Assembly (NCBI GenBank): GCA_964526375.1
Contig: CAZGLK010000009.1
Coordinates: 1 to 22,119, forward strand
Length of the DNA: 22,119 nt
Direction of reading: 5' to 3'
Source of the DNA: CAZGLK01 sp964526375
GTDB taxonomy: Bacteria > Patescibacteriota > Minisyncoccia > JACQLN01
The translations under genes and the position numbers were made by a program. The stretch's first letter is position 1, and every line of letters starts with the position of its first letter. The notes under the pieces are model-generated. The model was given only the letters and a program-made list of their open reading frames with translations, was not told the DNA's origin and ran no database searches. This document shows positions 1 to 5,224 of this stretch, piece after piece.

Positions 1-22
1 CAGACGTGTGCTCTTCCGATCT
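1..22 (+). other. Illumina TruSeq read-2 adapter remnant
   Basis: The first 22 bases match the 3' end of the Illumina TruSeq read-2 adapter (core GTGTGCTCTTCCGATCT at 6-22). This is untrimmed library sequence, not genome. Biological sequence starts at about position 23, so the first gene is cut by the assembly and not by a natural boundary. Confidence 0.96.
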
Positions 23-676
23 GTAGTGGGATTCGGTGGCGGCTACGGCTTGGTTCATCTCGTTAATTTTTTGCTGGAGGCTTTCGATGTTTATTCCTAT
101 ATTCTGCATGGCTTTGGTTTTGATTGTCTTTTCCACGCGCCGCAGGGTTTGCTTTATTTGTTTTATTTCCTTGGGAATTTCCAGCCGGCTGCGGATTTTG
201 TTGATTCTGTCCCAGTACTGCTCATCGTAAAAATCTCTAATGGCATCTCGGGCTTGGCTAAGGTCAGATCCACCGGCGGTGGAGTAAAGCTGGCCCACCG
301 TGGCCAGGATTTGGTTGATTTCGTCTATATCGGCCGGAGTGGCTTGCTTTTTGATTTGCTTTAGGGTTCTTCGGGCTTCGGCTCTAAATTGATTCATGTT
401 CCTTAAGCCGTCTTGAATCTCGCGCGGGTCTATAAACTCTTCCGGCGGTTCTTGGTCTTGAAAAAATTCTTGTCCTTGCCCTTGTTCATGTGAGGGCTGC
501 GGGGCCGGTTGGATTTCCGGCGCCGAGACGGCATCGGACGACATAGTCGTTTCTTGGGCCAGATGCTGAACACTGGCCAAATAAAAACTGCCATCGCCCA
601 AACGGCTGGCGCCTTCTAAGCCCAAAACAGATGCGCCAATCATGGCCAAACCAACGAGTATGGATATTGGGTTCAT
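23..676 (-). CDS. Secreted coiled-coil protein, C-terminus missing at contig end
   Basis: An uninterrupted minus-strand frame of 218 codons runs from ATG at 674-676 into the adapter junction, so the 3' end is missing. Residues 1-22 (MNPISILVGLAMIGASVLGL) look like a signal peptide or N-terminal anchor. Residues ~40-80 are a Q/P/E-rich linker. From about residue 85 the chain is charged and helical with heptad-like spacing (for example FRAEARRTLKQIKKQA and IKQIKQTLRRVEKTIK), as in an extracytoplasmic coiled coil. I recognise no family. The next gene also encodes a secreted Q-rich helical protein, so the two divergent genes may be related surface proteins. There is no clear Shine-Dalgarno before the ATG. 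The coding call is firm from frame length and composition; the function is unknown. Confidence 0.8.
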
Positions 677-812
677 AGGATTTTGTTTATTTGATAATTA
701 TTTATTATTGAGACCTTAAGTTTATCTAAATTTTAGCACAATTTTGCGGCTGTGTAACCATGTAAAGCGCTAGATGTGGATAAGTCCGCACCCGTAAAAT
801 GTTAGTCCAACT

Positions 813-842
813 CCGAAGTCGGACTCCGAAGTCCGACTTCGG
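813..842. repeat. 30-bp perfect hairpin palindrome
   Basis: CCGAAGTCGGACT at 813-825 pairs perfectly with AGTCCGACTTCGG at 830-842 around a 4-base loop. It lies between two divergent genes, so it is not an obvious terminator. It is one of many unrelated palindromes in this window's intergenic DNA. The rest of 677-950 holds only the promoter and hairpin listed next. Confidence 0.85.
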
Positions 843-878
843 TTCTTCGGTTGTGGAAAAACTCGGTTGTGGGGTTTG

Positions 879-887
879 TGGTATAAT
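879..887 (+). promoter_or_regulatory. Extended -10 promoter for the 951 gene
   Basis: TGGTATAAT at 879-887 is a consensus extended -10 element. I see no convincing -35. Transcription from about 894 would give a leader of about 57 bases containing the hairpin at 911-935. Confidence 0.5.
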
Positions 888-910
888 TTAATCAATAATC
901 AACTAATTAT

Positions 911-935
911 ATTTCCAAGGCCTAACCTTGGAAAT
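911..935 (+). repeat. Leader hairpin ahead of the secreted Q-rich gene
   Basis: ATTTCCAAGG at 911-920 and CCTTGGAAAT at 926-935 form a perfect 10-bp stem with a 5-base loop, 15 bases before the ATG at 951. A related hairpin with a TTCCAAG/CTTGGAA stem occurs at 19287-19309 after another gene, so this is probably a dispersed palindrome family and not a gene-specific regulator. Confidence 0.75.
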
Positions 936-950
936 GTAAATTCAATTATT

Positions 951-1700
951 ATGAAAAAGTTTTTTGTTTTTTGTATTTTCGGGCTGATGCTGGCAGTATC
1001 GGTTTTAGCCCAAGATAGCTCGGTAACAGCTCCGATTGATAGTTCAGCCGGCGGCGCGACAGTGGGCACCGACGTTTCGGGCGGTGCTTCATCAAGTCTG
1101 GTTCCTGGATCGTCAGGCACCGGTCAGGTTTCGGTGGGTGACGAGGTTTCGCGGCTCCAGCGGGAAATGGAGGAGCGCATCAGGGCTATCCGCACTGAAT
1201 ACCAAACCAAGATAGCTGCGGCCAGAAAGCAGGCGCAAACCTTAAAGCAAACAACGAAACAAAACGCCCGCCAGCAGAAAAAGACAAACACCAAAGGTCA
1301 GTCTCAACGACAACAGCAAGGTACAAGGCCGGGTGTTCAGGGGTTTGGTCAGGAGTTCCAAGATAATATCAGGCAAAACATTCAGCAGAATATTGGACAG
1401 AACATCAGACAGAATGTTCGCGAACAGGTCAGGCAGAATATAGAGGGCTTGATTGGCGGCACGAGTGGCGGCTTTCAGCAGTCTAATCCTATAGGCCCAA
1501 CACAGGAACAATTCGGGCCGCCTCCGACCGGCGGTCAAGTTGGGTTCCCGTCATCGGGTTCCGGTGGGGGAGAGTTTCAGAGCGGTGGCGGTGGGAGTCT
1601 TCCGCCTCCTCCGACTGGTGGCACAAGTGGAGGCAGTTTCCAGCCGGCTCCCTTTGGCTCCAGTATGCTTGATAAGTTTTTGCCTAAGGTGAGTTGGTAG
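951..1700 (+). CDS. Secreted Q/G-rich low-complexity protein with a helical central segment
   Basis: The product is 249 residues. I chose ATG at 951 because it begins a canonical signal peptide (MKKFFVFCIFGLMLAVSVLA, cleavage likely before QDSS); an in-frame TTG at 867 would lie upstream of the promoter. Mature residues ~22-60 are Ser/Gly/Val-rich, ~63-125 form a basic, Gln-rich coiled coil (SRLQREMEERIRAIRTEY), and ~138-165 carry five to six copies of a short RQNI/QQNI/GQNI-type repeat. The C-terminal ~80 residues are Gly/Pro/Ser-rich with repeated PPPTGG. No catalytic motif is visible. It ends at a bidirectional terminator. It may be a surface or matrix protein; the family is not recognised and the function is unknown. 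Confidence 0.85.
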   Translation: MKKFFVFCIFGLMLAVSVLAQDSSVTAPIDSSAGGATVGTDVSGGASSSLVPGSSGTGQVSVGDEVSRLQREMEERIRAIRTEYQTKIAAARKQAQTLKQTTKQNARQQKKTNTKGQSQRQQQGTRPGVQGFGQEFQDNIRQNIQQNIGQNIRQNVREQVRQNIEGLIGGTSGGFQQSNPIGPTQEQFGPPPTGGQVGFPSSGSGGGEFQSGGGGSLPPPPTGGTSGGSFQPAPFGSSMLDKFLPKVSW

Positions 1701-1733
1701 CGCAATCGTACGATATGCGATGTCGTGCAGATA

Positions 1734-1772
1734 AAAAAAGACCGCCCTGATCCAGATCAGGCGGTCTTTTTG
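1734..1772. terminator. Bidirectional intrinsic terminator
   Basis: AGACCGCC and GGCGGTCT form the base of a stem (1739-1767) with TGAT/ATCA inside and a single bulged C. It is flanked by an A-run on the left and a T-run on the right, so it can terminate both the 951 gene and the convergent DUF378 gene. Confidence 0.9.
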
Positions 1773-1788
1773 ATCTATTTTGCCGATT

Positions 1789-2016
1789 TTACATACTTGC
1801 TCCGCCCATATTTTCTCCTTTGCCTTCGCAGTTTTTACAGCGTCCCTTGTGGGCAATAACCTCGTAAATGGCCGCCAAGCCGACCAGCACATAGATGACT
1901 CGCGATATCAAAGCGTCCATGCCGCCAAAGAGCGAGCCCACATCCCAGCCAGCCAGACCCACGGCTAGCCAGTTTAGCCCGCCGATTATTAGTAAAATAA
2001 ATGTAATTAGGTGCAT
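1789..2016 (-). CDS. DUF378 family small membrane protein with a cysteine-containing tail
   Basis: The product is 75 residues. Two hydrophobic helices (~3-23 and ~38-56) contain the DUF378 hallmarks GGLNW near residue 12 and YVLVGLAAIYE near 42. The function of DUF378 proteins is not established. Unlike the second copy at 2214-2405, this one ends in a polar tail with a CKNC pair (about residues 60-63), which could bind metal or form a disulfide. The gene converges on the secreted Q-rich gene and shares its terminator. A weak TTAAAA-17-TATATC promoter can be drawn upstream. The two DUF378 copies are probably paralogues. Confidence 0.88.
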   Translation of the reverse strand: MHLITFILLIIGGLNWLAVGLAGWDVGSLFGGMDALISRVIYVLVGLAAIYEVIAHKGRCKNCEGKGENMGGASM

Positions 2017-2126
2017 AGTTATTTGATATAAAGATATGGTAAAATTGTTTTAATTCGACCTTGAGAAGGTACGTTTTTATTATATCACAGCATCTCCGCC
2101 GAAGTTAACAAAGATTATACACAACT

Positions 2127-2165
2127 AAAAACCAGCTCTCCGGTCTGGACCGATGGCTGGTTTTT
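2127..2165. terminator. Terminator hairpin between the two DUF378 genes
   Basis: AAAAACCAGC at 2127-2136 pairs with GCTGGTTTTT at 2156-2165, with a smaller CGGTC/GACCG stem inside the loop. It has A- and T-runs on both sides. For the minus-strand DUF378 gene at 2214-2405 it is in the right place for termination. Confidence 0.85.
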
Positions 2166-2173
2166 ACTTTTTG

Positions 2174-2206
2174 GAGACCGAATCTCCAAATTGGAGATTC
2201 GGTCTC
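2174..2206. repeat. 33-bp perfect palindrome next to a terminator
   Basis: GAGACCGAATCTCCAA at 2174-2189 and TTGGAGATTCGGTCTC at 2191-2206 are exact reverse complements around one base. It sits 9 bases from the terminator and 8 bases beyond the stop of the second DUF378 gene. Confidence 0.88.
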
Positions 2207-2213
2207 GTCCAAA

Positions 2214-2405
2214 TTACTTTTTCTTTCCTCCCAGTAGGCTGTAAACGGCCGAAAGGCCAACCAGCACATAAACGGCTTTGGCTATTGTGCCCGCGCCGAA
2301 AATGGTTGCCACGGCGTCAAAATCCAAAATGCCAACCAGTCCCCAGTTCAAACCGCCAACGATCAGCAAAACGGAGGCCAGTTGTCCCAAGACTTTTTTA
2401 TCCAT
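2214..2405 (-). CDS. DUF378 family small membrane protein
   Basis: The product is 63 residues with two membrane helices (~8-27 and ~40-58), the GGLNWGLVGI motif at about residue 17 and YVLVGLSAVYS at about 45. It ends in the short basic tail GGKKK and lacks the CxxC tail of its neighbour at 1789-2016. The ATG at 2403-2405 is the only plausible start. A TATAAG-like -10 lies about 33 bases upstream. The function of the family is unknown; two tandem copies suggest a duplication with different C-termini. Confidence 0.9.
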   Translation of the reverse strand: MDKKVLGQLASVLLIVGGLNWGLVGILDFDAVATIFGAGTIAKAVYVLVGLSAVYSLLGGKKK

Positions 2406-2449
2406 CAGCTTTTGATTTGATTAATGCTAAAGATCAACTTATATGAGTT

Positions 2450-2507
2450 GTAAGCCTATGGCTTACTCGACCTATCCTAGGTCAGACGGACGCCGGGAGA
2501 CGGCGTC
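2450..2507. repeat. Array of three consecutive short hairpins
   Basis: Three unrelated stems follow each other in 58 bases: GTAAGCC/GGCTTAC (2450-2466), GACCTA/TAGGTC (2469-2483) and GACGCCG/CGGCGTC (2489-2507). The interval 2406-2826 has no credible gene and consists mostly of such palindromes plus the element at 2723-2834. Confidence 0.75.
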
Positions 2508-2607
2508 TCCTCCAGAGGATATGTTTAATTATACCATCGGCCGCGCCGCAGGCAGGCAGAAAGTTATCAACAGCGCGACTATTATTAAGAGGCCAAGCCT
2601 CCTTACT

Positions 2608-2645
2608 AGGTTTCTATTTCCAGCGATCGCTGGAAATAGAAACCT
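2608..2645. repeat. 38-bp perfect palindrome centred on GCGATCGC
   Basis: AGGTTTCTATTTCCAGCGA at 2608-2626 is followed directly by its exact reverse complement up to 2645, with no loop. Read as protein, both strands give the same peptide. The centre GCGATCGC has the form of the HIP1 octamer, but one occurrence shows nothing more. Confidence 0.92.
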
Positions 2646-2722
2646 TCCAGTATATTTTCTCCTATTTTGCCGCCCGTAGTACCCCGCCCCTTTGGGCGAG
2701 GATGTAGGGCTATTAAATATGT

Positions 2723-2834
2723 GTCGGCGGAGCCGATACCTTGCAAGCTGAACCCGCCCTGATACCCTGCGGCTCATCGAGTCTGAAGACTCTTCAGAGT
2801 CTGAACGACTTGCCGCGGGGTCGGGTTCATTTTT
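2723..2834. repeat. Dispersed compound hairpin element, copy A
   Basis: The order is a GTCGGC-GGA-GCCGAT stem (2723-2736), CAAGCTGAACCCGCCCTGAT (2745-2764), a nested hairpin whose outer arms CTGCGGC/GCCGCGG flank CTGAAG/CTTCAG, and a closing CGGGTTCA (2822-2829) that pairs with TGAACCCG at 2749-2756 before a T-run. The same order recurs at 4541-4667 with a different inner hairpin. The end overlaps the stop codon of the DUF5654 gene. Confidence 0.65.
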
Positions 2835-3096
2835 GATCCTCGCGCGGGCTGATCAGCCGAACTAGAGCAGAGGATACGGTTACCACAACAATGGTAATGA
2901 CGGCGGCGTAGACAAACTTGGCGATTAGGGTGTCTTTGCTTAAAGGAAAGTATTGGACTATCAACGTGTTAATGGCCTCGTTCCAGGCCAAACCGGCCAC
3001 CAGCCCCAAAGCGGCCACAACATAAGCCAGAGTTCTTTCCCTAACCTCTTTTCTGACCTCCCTTTGACTGTCTTTTAATTTATTGAGCATTAACAT
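2827..3096 (-). CDS. DUF5654-like two-helix membrane protein
   Basis: The product is 89 residues from ATG at 3094-3096 (or 87 from ATG at 3088-3090). The frame stays open further upstream, but that part is translated from a tRNA-Asn fragment and is not protein-like, so I reject it. Residues ~8-22 are charged and helical (DSQREVRKEVRERT), followed by helix 1 (~23-42, YVVAALGLVAGLAWNEAI) and helix 2 (~58-78). The charged helix, WNEAIN and two helices match what I know of DUF5654, a family of unknown function. The stop TGA lies inside the compound hairpin element, which may act as its terminator. Confidence 0.75.
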   Translation of the reverse strand: MLMLNKLKDSQREVRKEVRERTLAYVVAALGLVAGLAWNEAINTLIVQYFPLSKDTLIAKFVYAAVITIVVVTVSSALVRLISPREDQK

Positions 3097-3144
3097 CGGG
3101 AGCCGCTCTTTTGCGGCAACCCTGGCTAAGCATAAAACACCCAG

Positions 3145-3197
3145 CTCCGCGGGCAGGACTCGAACCTGCAACCAAGTGATTAACAGTCACCTGCTCT
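3145..3197 (-). pseudogene. 3' part of an interrupted tRNA-Asn
   Basis: These 53 bases are identical to the 3' three quarters of the intact tRNA-Asn at 3230-3301: D-stem 3' strand, anticodon arm with GTT, variable loop, T-arm, 3' acceptor strand and discriminator G. Identity (3144-3197 against 3229-3282) stops abruptly in the D-loop. A matching 5' piece lies at 3358-3374, on the other side of the intact tRNA. It is either a broken copy or one half of a split gene. Confidence 0.8.
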
Positions 3198-3200
3198 CCC

Positions 3201-3329
3201 CGGGTAATTTTTTGATTTTAACTCCACTGCTCCGCGGGCAGGACTCGAACCTGCAACCAAGTGATTAACAGTCACCTGCTCTACCATTGAGCTACCGCGG
3301 AGCAGTGGAGTCCAATTTGTAATTACCCG
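3201..3329. repeat. Inverted repeat enclosing the intact tRNA-Asn
   Basis: ACTCCACTGCTCCGCGG at 3221-3237 and its exact reverse complement at 3295-3311 extend the tRNA acceptor stem by 10 base pairs outside the mature ends. Further out, CGGGTAATT at 3201-3209 pairs with AATTACCCG at 3321-3329. A transcript would fold as one long stem capped by the tRNA. Confidence 0.85.
3230..3301 (-). tRNA. tRNA-Asn (GTT)
   Basis: A complete 72-base cloverleaf on the minus strand: acceptor stem TCCGCGG/CCGCGGA, D-stem GCTC/GAGC, anticodon stem GGTGA/TCACT with loop CTGTTAA (anticodon GTT), T-stem GCAGG/CCTGC with loop TTCGAGT, and discriminator G. CCA is not encoded. The gene lies inside an inverted repeat and between two pieces of a second tRNA-Asn. 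Confidence 0.95.
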
Positions 3330-3356
3330 CCAAAAGCAAAGACATTTGCTTTTGGC
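3329..3356. repeat. 12-bp stem-loop between tRNA parts
   Basis: GCCAAAAGCAAA at 3329-3340 pairs exactly with TTTGCTTTTGGC at 3345-3356 around GACA. It lies between the inverted repeat around the intact tRNA and the 5' fragment of the outer tRNA-Asn. Confidence 0.85.
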
Positions 3357-3357
3357 C

Positions 3358-3374
3358 CATTTCGCTACCGCGGA
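3358..3374 (-). pseudogene. 5' part of an interrupted tRNA-Asn
   Basis: On the minus strand this reads TCCGCGGTAGCGAAATG, against TCCGCGGTAGCTCAATG at the 5' end of the intact tRNA: the whole 5' acceptor strand and most of the D-arm with two changes. Together with 3145-3197 it would rebuild a tRNA-Asn interrupted in the D-loop by about 160 bases. The D-stem would be weakened (GCGA against GAGC). A weak AT-rich promoter-like stretch (GCATAAAAC) lies just upstream. Confidence 0.65.
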
Positions 3375-3474
3375 GCTCGAGGTTTTATGCTAACATATTA
3401 CCTAAACGGCGCTCGTGAATCAACCTTGTCCATTATGTCGGGTGTCATATTGGCATATTACACCACATTTCCCC

Positions 3475-3497
3475 TGTGCACCACTCGGTGGTGCACA
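3475..3497. repeat. 23-bp hairpin palindrome
   Basis: TGTGCACCAC and GTGGTGCACA pair perfectly around TCG. The surrounding 3378-3539 has no gene that I can support. Confidence 0.82.
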
Positions 3498-3526
3498 TTA
3501 CGCAAAAACGTTATCCTTATAAACTT

Positions 3527-3549
3527 CCTTCGACTGCGCTCAGGACAAG
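3527..3549. repeat. Short dispersed-type repeat at a gene end
   Basis: CCTTCGACTGCGCTCAGGAC followed by AAG is partly self-complementary (CTT...AAG ends). From memory this word is common as a dispersed repeat in many bacterial genomes. Here it supplies the stop codon and last residues of the 3540-4262 gene. Confidence 0.5.
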
Positions 3550-4262
3550 TGAGAATGTTGGGCTGTTTTTTGTTTGAGTAAGACGCGGAGGGAAAAGATA
3601 TGAAGTAGCAGTGATAAGGGTACAGCGAAAGTAGGTATCAAGGCCAGCGGAAAATCAAGAAGAAAATTATTAGGATTGTTAAGCGCTAAGAGTTGGTATG
3701 GCGTGGGCGAAGTTAAAAAACCAAGACATATCGCCAGAACCAACTCGGCAAAACCTGCTATGTTCCAAACGATAGCCAATTTTTTGGCACCGGGCCGGTT
3801 AAAAAACAACATGGCGGCCACAATGGGCGCTGTGGTTCCCACTACCACATCACCTATTCCAGCTGGGAAGGCAAACTCCGCCGGCATCAAACCCCGGGCG
3901 TAAAGCGCCAAAAACATTACGCCCATGATTCGGGTAAATTGCACTCCAATCAACCAAGGTTGGGAAGTATTATCAACCAATTTTTGGAAGGTGGCAGATT
4001 TTGCCAAAAAATTTAGGCCTATTATAATCGGTACAAACAGCAAGCCGATGTTGGGGAGTGACGAGAACGAAAGTTTTAAAAAGAAACTGTCTTGTTGTGC
4101 TAACAAAAAAGCTGTGACCAGCCAAACCCATAAAACCAGTCCAATCCAAAATGTCGCGGTCAATCTCCGCGTGGCGCGATAAAAAACAAACCACACCAAA
4201 AACAACATGGTAAGCACGCCACTAATCATGGGCGAAACTAATTCTTGGATAAATTCTGGCAT
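3540..4262 (-). CDS. Multi-pass integral membrane protein of unknown function
   Basis: The product is 240 residues with about seven hydrophobic helices: ~9-28, 36-55, 70-88, 103-123, 130-152, 163-182 and 203-227. Small, polar and charged residues are clustered in the middle (LYARGLMPAEFAFPAGIGDV, about residues 119-138), the likeliest conserved core. I recall similar 'FR.G..P..FA.PAG.GD' proteins annotated only as hypothetical, and assign no function. The last residues (TAQHSHLS) are translated from the repeat at 3527-3549, so the repeat may have altered the natural end. It is transcribed divergently from the small gene at 4325 from an overlapping promoter pair. Confidence 0.85.
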   Translation of the reverse strand: MPEFIQELVSPMISGVLTMLFLVWFVFYRATRRLTATFWIGLVLWVWLVTAFLLAQQDSFFLKLSFSSLPNIGLLFVPIIIGLNFLAKSATFQKLVDNTSQPWLIGVQFTRIMGVMFLALYARGLMPAEFAFPAGIGDVVVGTTAPIVAAMLFFNRPGAKKLAIVWNIAGFAELVLAICLGFLTSPTPYQLLALNNPNNFLLDFPLALIPTFAVPLSLLLHIFSLRVLLKQKTAQHSHLS

Positions 4263-4288
4263 GGCCCTGGGTTATCAACAGCCGATAT

Positions 4289-4318
4289 ATTATAATTGTA
4301 GGGTAAAAGAGGTATAAT
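4289..4318. promoter_or_regulatory. Overlapping divergent promoters
   Basis: Plus strand: TTATAA (4290-4295), a 17-base spacer and TATAAT (4313-4318). Minus strand: TTATAC (4317-4312), a 17-base spacer and TATAAT (4294-4289). Each -10 overlaps the -35 of the other, so only one polymerase could occupy the region at a time. The plus -10 ends 6 bases before the ATG at 4325. Confidence 0.6.
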
Positions 4319-4324
4319 TTCTAT

Positions 4325-4471
4325 ATGGATTTACTCGCGGGATTATTTACAGGGTGGGGAGCGATTTTGTTGGGCCTGGCGGTGGCACTCACGACCACGC
4401 TAAAATGGCCCAGCTGGCTCAATTATATTTGGGCCGCGCTGGTTCTTGTTTCGGGTATTCTTTCAATGTAG
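4325..4471 (+). CDS. 48-residue membrane peptide
   Basis: A short frame begins MDLLAGLFTGWGAILLGLAV and ends LVLVSGILSM before TAG. It is almost wholly hydrophobic, with two predicted helices (~2-22 and ~30-47) separated by TTTLKWPSW. It is supported by a consensus TATAAT ending 6 bases before the ATG, a terminator just downstream (4493-4525) and a protein-like membrane profile. The transcript would be leaderless or nearly so. The family is not recognised. Confidence 0.65.
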   Translation: MDLLAGLFTGWGAILLGLAVALTTTLKWPSWLNYIWAALVLVSGILSM

Positions 4472-4492
4472 CTCTAGCCCACGCTTTCAAAA

Positions 4493-4525
4493 CAAAAACA
4501 GCCCGCCACCCGAGCTGTGTTTTTG
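4493..4525 (+). terminator. Intrinsic terminator after the small membrane gene
   Basis: CAAAAACAGC at 4493-4502 pairs with GCTGTGTTTTTG at 4514-4525 with one bulge, and the 3' arm provides the T-run. It lies 21 bases after the stop at 4471. Confidence 0.75.
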
Positions 4526-4540
4526 AAGTTGACTTTTCTC

Positions 4541-4667
4541 TGTCGGCGGAGCCCCGTAGAAGTTTCGCTTTAACGGGGCGGAGCCGACACCCACAAGCTG
4601 AACTTGTCCTGATATCTCGTCGCCTGCCTACCGCAGGTAGGCAACTGGCGTGGGCGGGTTCATATTT
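4541..4667. repeat. Dispersed compound hairpin element, copy B
   Basis: TGTCGGC-GGA-GCCCCGT (4541-4557) is mirrored by ACGGGGC-GGA-GCCGACA (4572-4588), a nested stem with symmetric GGA internal loops. Then come CAAGCTGAACTTGTCCTGAT (4594-4613), a GCCTACC/GGTAGGC hairpin, and closing GCGGGTTCAT at 4654-4663. The order and words match copy A at 2723-2834. The element ends right at the ATG of the DUF167 gene (4668). Confidence 0.65.
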
Positions 4668-4880
4668 ATGAAATACAATGTGATTATTAAGCCCCGTCGT
4701 GATGCCATGGAAGTGAATGGCGATACTATTACGGTGGGCATAAAGGCGCGGCCGGAAAAGGGCCGCGCCAACGAGGAGCTTATAGATAAAATTGCTAGGC
4801 ACTTTAAAGTTCCTCGATTACGCGTGCGGATTGTGGCCGGCTGGGCATCCAGGCGAAAAATTGTTGAAGTTGCAGATTAG
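4668..4880 (+). CDS. DUF167 / YggU family protein
   Basis: The product is 70 residues, the usual short length for this family. The family pattern is clear: KPRRDAMEV near the N-terminus, ITVGIKARPEKGRANEELI around residues 25-43 (the conserved 'P..GkAN..l' motif) and IVAGWASRRKIVEV near the C-terminus (the 'G..sR.K' motif). DUF167 proteins are small alpha/beta proteins of unknown role. I chose ATG at 4668 over 4650 because family homology begins at MKYNVIIKP and the earlier codons lie in the repeat element. There is no Shine-Dalgarno. Confidence 0.93.
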   Translation: MKYNVIIKPRRDAMEVNGDTITVGIKARPEKGRANEELIDKIARHFKVPRLRVRIVAGWASRRKIVEVAD

Positions 4881-4892
4881 TTGGGTTACAAT
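4864..4892 (+). promoter_or_regulatory. Promoter of the 42-residue membrane peptide, inside DUF167
   Basis: TTGAAG (4864-4869), a 17-base spacer and TACAAT (4887-4892). The -35 lies in the last codons of the DUF167 gene. The ATG at 4902 follows the -10 by 9 bases, which leaves little or no untranslated leader. Confidence 0.65.
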
Positions 4893-4901
4893 ACATTTAT
4901 T

Positions 4902-5030
4902 ATGATGAACTATGGTTTTGATCAGATGATGGGAGGTTGGGGGAGTCTCGGCGCTATAATCCCAATCGTGGCGCTGGTTGACCTGGTGCTTGTGGGCATC
5001 TGGCTTTGGAAACAAATTTCCAAAAAATAG
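4902..5030 (+). CDS. 42-residue single-pass membrane peptide
   Basis: A short frame starts MMNYGFDQMMGGWGSLGAII and ends LWKQISKK before TAG. A Met/Gly-rich N-terminal stretch is followed by one membrane helix (~17-37) and a basic C-terminus, which places the tail in the cytoplasm. The start is either of two adjacent ATGs (4902 or 4905). A well-spaced promoter lies directly upstream. CPR genomes carry many similar short membrane proteins beginning with Met/Gly-rich segments, but I know no function. Confidence 0.7.
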   Translation: MMNYGFDQMMGGWGSLGAIIPIVALVDLVLVGIWLWKQISKK

Positions 5031-5042
5031 ATAAATATAGAT

Positions 5043-5219
5043 TGAGATGGTTTCAAAACTCATTTCTGCTGCAATTTCATCTTTTCGGCTACGACTTCGT
5101 CAGGCTTCGTAAAAAGACTTTCACCGCAGTTCTACTGCGCTTCAAGTCCTTTCACTCGCCTTCCTCGTCTCGCCTGAAAAACTGAAATTTCGCGACGAAA
5201 GAGTTTTGAAACCATCTCA
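5043..5219. mobile_element. 177-bp MITE-like or structured-RNA element with 19-bp terminal inverted repeats
   Basis: TGAGATGGTTTCAAAACTC at 5043-5061 is the exact reverse complement of 5201-5219. The 139 bases between have no open frame. On the minus strand they fold into small hairpins: TTTCG/CGAAA (near the right end), CGCAGT/ACTGCG inside a GACTT/AAGTC stem, and TACGA/TCGTA. No target-site duplication and no transposase is visible. The right end is only 5 bases from the ATG of the TspO fusion gene. It could be a MITE moved in trans or a small structured RNA; the long terminal repeats favour the former. Confidence 0.7.
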
Positions 5220-5224
5220 TTTTA

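Noticed and set aside
867..950. TTG start at 867 for the secreted Q-rich gene
   Set aside because: It would lie upstream of the -10 element and place 28 unrelated residues before a perfect signal peptide.
2443..2777. Open frames on both strands between the DUF378 and DUF5654 genes
   Set aside because: They are made of palindromic repeats; both strands give the same peptide across 2608-2645, and composition is not protein-like.
3097..3171. N-terminal extension of the DUF5654-like gene to 3171
   Set aside because: The extra codons are translated from the tRNA-Asn fragment at 3145-3197 and spacer, and the family-like sequence begins at the internal ATG.
3140..3380. Integrated prophage or genomic island at the tRNA
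   Set aside because: No integrase or phage gene is nearby; the insert is only about 160 bases and holds just a tRNA and hairpins.
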